This document shows, in pieces, positions 5,794-7,484 of a stretch of DNA of 7,484 bases. Position 1 is the first letter of the stretch; each line of letters begins with the position of its first letter. Both the position numbers and the translations under genes were made by a program. The notes beneath the pieces are model-generated. The model worked only from the letters and a program-made list of their open reading frames with translations, had not been told where the DNA came from and did not search any database. The DNA is from an uncultured Clostridia bacterium. GTDB lineage: Bacteria; Bacillota; Clostridia; Christensenellales; Aristaeellaceae. The stretch spans positions 1 through 7,484 of the forward strand of contig CAMOHY010000101.1 of assembly GCA_946615495.1 (NCBI GenBank), read 5' to 3'.

Positions 5794-5854
5794 AGCGCCA
5801 TACGGGCGCTGAAATCATCAATTTCAAATTTAAACGGGCCTGCGTTACCCGTTT
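5794..5854 (+). other. Small hairpins in the binding-protein leader
   Basis: Three short stems follow one another: AGCGCC (5794-5799) with GGCGCT (5805-5810); GAAAT (5811-5815) with ATTTC (5821-5825); and AAACGGG (5832-5838) with CCCGTTT (5848-5854). An A-rich stretch and the ribosome site come next, with no U-run, so termination is unlikely. No convincing promoter was found between 5588 and 5883. The gap therefore looks like structured RNA within the operon transcript. Confidence 0.5.
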
Positions 5855-5883
5855 GAAGAAATAAAAAAAGGAGGACCCAAAGC

Positions 5884-7332
5884 ATGAAAAAGATTCTTGC
5901 CCTCATCCTGGCGCTGGCGATGCTGCTGTCTCTTTGCTCCGTCGCGGCTGCTGAGGAACCCGTGAAGCTGGTATGGTTCATGTACACCGCCAGCGAAGCC
6001 CCCGTGGACTGGCCCGAAGTGGAAGCGCTGCTGAACGAATACAGCGCGGAAAAGATCGGCGTCACCTGCGAATACAAGTACATGGACGAATCCCAGGTGG
6101 CCCTGGCCACCCAGACCGGCGAATACTTCGACATCGCTTTCACCTGCGACTGGTGGAACGACTACGCCACCAACGTGGCCGCCGGCATGTTCCTGAACCT
6201 GGACGAATACCTGGACAAATTCCCGGCCCTGAAGGATTCCATCGTGCCCCTGGCCTGGGAAGGCGTGAAGGTGAACGGCAGCGTGTATGCCATTCCTCAC
6301 ATGAAGGATATCGGCTACGAAGTGTTCTGGATTCTGAACACCGATTACTTCCTCAACCAGAAGGGCTTTGAGCAGGACAGCTACATCACCTTCGACGGCA
6401 TCGAAAAGTACTTTGAAGCCTACAAGGCTGACCATCCCGATGACTATCCCTTCAAGATGAGCAAGGGCGGCATCACCTCCTGGCAGAACTGCCTGGTGGA
6501 CTGGCTGAACATGGACTATTTGATCGGTCTGGAATGGGAAGCTCAGGGCACCGATGACGAATACACCGTCAAGTCCGCTCTGGAAATTCCCGCCTGGCAG
6601 AACCGCCTGAAGAAGATTCATGAATGGTACGAAAAGGGCTACATCAACCCCGACGCCGCCGTGACCGAATCCATGCCCCGCGCCCAGGCTGGCGTGGTGC
6701 AGAGCGGCCAGGGCTGGTTCGGCGCTGAAACCGTGTGGGCCAACGTTATCAAGCAGCCCATCTACATTTCCCGTTACGACGGCGCTTTCCTGAGCACCTC
6801 CTCCATCCGCGGCTCCATGACCGCCGTGAGCAGCTTCTCTGAGCATCCCGAAGAAGCCCTGAAGCTGATCGAGCTCATGAACACCGATCCCTGGTATCGT
6901 GAAACCGCCCGCTACGGCATCGAAGGCAAGCATTACATCCGCAACGACGACGGCACTGTGACCCGCACCGAGCTGGGCAGCTCCAACATGGGCGTTCAGG
7001 CCTATGCGCAGGGCCACTACACCCTGGGCGCGCTGGAGGCTTCTCCCTTCCCCGAAGTGCCCACCGATATCCATCAGTGGGAAAAGACCATGAAGAACTA
7101 CGAGACCGCTACCCTGTCCGCCGCCATGGGCTTCACCCCGGATATCTCCCCCGTGGAAACCCAGTGCCTGGCCATCAAGCAGATCATCGAAGAATACCGG
7201 CCCGAACTGTACACCGGTACCTCCGATCCTGACGTGGTCATTCCCGAAATGCTGGAACGCATGAACGAAGTGGGCCTGCAGGATGTTATCACTGAAGTGC
7301 AGAACCAGCTGAATGCTTTCCTGGGCAGATAA
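5884..7332 (+). CDS. Extracellular solute-binding protein, LplA/DUF3502 type
   Basis: The 482-residue protein is the ligand-capturing component of the importer encoded just upstream. It starts with a Sec signal peptide (MKK, hydrophobic core 4-17, AAA before E24). The mature part is an extracellular family 1 sugar-binding fold, with the family motif YGIEGKHY at 344-351. The last 70 or so residues, from GFTPDISPVET onward, resemble the DUF3502 domain found on binding proteins paired with LplB/YtcP permeases. The only signal-peptide cysteine, C18 in LSLC, does not fit a standard lipobox, so membrane anchoring is uncertain. There is no twin-arginine pair, so it is not an evident Tat substrate. 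AAGGAGG at 5868-5874, 9 bases before the ATG, fixes the start. Codon choice is strongly biased to C-ending codons plus GAA and AAG, suggesting high expression. The ligand is unknown; a plant- or host-derived oligosaccharide is plausible. Confidence 0.93.
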   Translation: MKKILALILALAMLLSLCSVAAAEEPVKLVWFMYTASEAPVDWPEVEALLNEYSAEKIGVTCEYKYMDESQVALATQTGEYFDIAFTCDWWNDYATNVAAGMFLNLDEYLDKFPALKDSIVPLAWEGVKVNGSVYAIPHMKDIGYEVFWILNTDYFLNQKGFEQDSYITFDGIEKYFEAYKADHPDDYPFKMSKGGITSWQNCLVDWLNMDYLIGLEWEAQGTDDEYTVKSALEIPAWQNRLKKIHEWYEKGYINPDAAVTESMPRAQAGVVQSGQGWFGAETVWANVIKQPIYISRYDGAFLSTSSIRGSMTAVSSFSEHPEEALKLIELMNTDPWYRETARYGIEGKHYIRNDDGTVTRTELGSSNMGVQAYAQGHYTLGALEASPFPEVPTDIHQWEKTMKNYETATLSAAMGFTPDISPVETQCLAIKQIIEEYRPELYTGTSDPDVVIPEMLERMNEVGLQDVITEVQNQLNAFLGR

Positions 7333-7361
7333 TTTCAAATCAGGCAAATCACAAAGGGGCC

Positions 7362-7390
7362 GCAGAGCATCGGCAAAGCCGATGCTCTGC
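7362..7390 (+). other. Strong hairpin after the binding-protein gene
   Basis: GCAGAGCATCGGC (7362-7374) pairs perfectly with GCCGATGCTCTGC (7378-7390) around an AAA loop, giving 13 base pairs. It begins 29 bases past the stop. No U-run follows, so it is more likely a 3' stabilising structure or part of a small RNA than a terminator. Confidence 0.7.
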
Positions 7391-7422
7391 CATCGAAAGC
7401 CTGCACAAGCAGTCTTTCGATG
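7391..7422 (+). other. Second hairpin in the 3' region
   Basis: CATCGAAAG (7391-7399) pairs with CTTTCGATG (7414-7422). Inside, CTGC (7401-7404) pairs with GCAG (7409-7412) around ACAA, after one C-T mismatch. It abuts the previous hairpin with no spacer. TCGATG (7417-7422) could instead pair with CATCGA (7427-7432) around GGAA, which would exclude this fold. Confidence 0.65.
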
Positions 7423-7447
7423 GGAACATCGATTTGCTGATAAAATG

Positions 7448-7484
7448 GCGCTTCCGGGCATTTTGCCCGGAAGCGCTTATTTTA
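7448..7484 (+). terminator. Intrinsic terminator of the transporter operon
   Basis: GCGCTTCCGGGC (7448-7459) pairs perfectly with GCCCGGAAGCGC (7465-7476) around ATTTT, followed by TTATTTTA. On the other strand the stem is followed by CATTTTA, so it could also stop transcription arriving from the right. It lies 115 bases after the binding-protein stop and ends at the window edge. Confidence 0.88.

Larger units (their letters stand above)
5587..5817 (+). repeat. 103-bp tandem repeat, two copies plus a degenerate third
   Basis: Unit 1 is 5587-5689 and unit 2 is 5690-5792; they agree at 101 of 103 positions, differing only at unit positions 10 and 14. A third, shrunken copy at 5793-5817 keeps the first 7 bases and a later 13-base stretch (GGCGCTGAAATCA), having lost the interior. 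Each full unit contains two hairpins. The array lies between the second permease and the binding-protein gene, inside what should be one transcript. It could alter mRNA stability or processing so that the binding protein is made in excess, or be a dispersed intergenic repeat that duplicated here. It is too long-period and too few-copy to be CRISPR. Confidence 0.93.

Noticed and set aside
5587..5817. CRISPR array
   Set aside because: The period is 103 bp with only about two copies, the whole unit is repeated, and there are no unique spacers.
5588..5883. Riboswitch or T-box leader
   Set aside because: I see no conserved T-box sequence or recognisable aptamer core. The structure is explained by the tandem units, and no terminator-antiterminator pair with a U-run precedes the ribosome site.
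5884..5955. Binding protein as a Tat substrate because tat genes are nearby
   Set aside because: The signal peptide has MKK and no twin arginine; it is a standard Sec signal.
5845..7461. Open frame of 538 codons antisense to the binding protein
   Set aside because: It results from strong codon bias in the sense gene removing antisense stops. Its composition is not protein-like and no ribosome site is seen.

Overview
The window looks like a chromosomal segment of a moderately GC-rich member of the Firmicutes (Clostridia), probably gut- or rumen-associated. This is inferred from strong AGGAGG ribosome binding sites, TTG starts, a clostridial TnpV gene, an LplB/YtcP-type sugar importer without its own ATPase, and a secreted binding protein with a C-terminal DUF3502-like domain. 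I cannot name a genus from the sequence alone.

Layout. Bases 1-146 carry no gene I can support. A TnpV gene, a small transposon- or integrative-element-associated protein, lies at 190-567 on the minus strand with a strong hairpin just past its stop. Bases 568-679 are non-coding and hold nested inverted repeats. A compact twin-arginine translocation (Tat) operon follows on the minus strand (transcription order tatB-like, tatA, tatC; 1984 down to 680), driven by a near-consensus promoter at 2008-2036. Divergently, from a promoter at 2090-2118, runs a 409-residue DUF2130 protein: a zinc-knuckle-like N-terminus, a coiled coil, and a core with motifs resembling a PD-(D/E)XK nuclease.

The right half is one transport operon on the plus strand (3619-7332): LplB-type permease, YtcP-type permease, then an extracellular solute-binding protein. 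Its promoter (3522-3550) is overlapped by an 11-bp inverted repeat that could be an operator. No ATPase gene is present; by analogy with MsmX-type systems the energising subunit is probably encoded elsewhere and shared. The 296-base gap between the second permease and the binding protein is mostly a 103-bp unit repeated twice almost perfectly, plus a degenerate third copy, with each full unit able to form two hairpins. After the binding protein come two strong hairpins without U-tracts and then a bidirectional intrinsic terminator at the window's end.

Most worth a second look: the 103-bp tandem hairpin repeat inside the transporter operon; a TatC whose near-invariant HLxELR glutamate is replaced by alanine; the nuclease-like motif set in the DUF2130 protein; the inverted repeat over the transporter promoter; and the stacked, partly mutually exclusive hairpins in the 3' region. 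I saw no CRISPR array, tRNA, rRNA or clear defence system. Everything else looks like ordinary bacterial genes in ordinary order.
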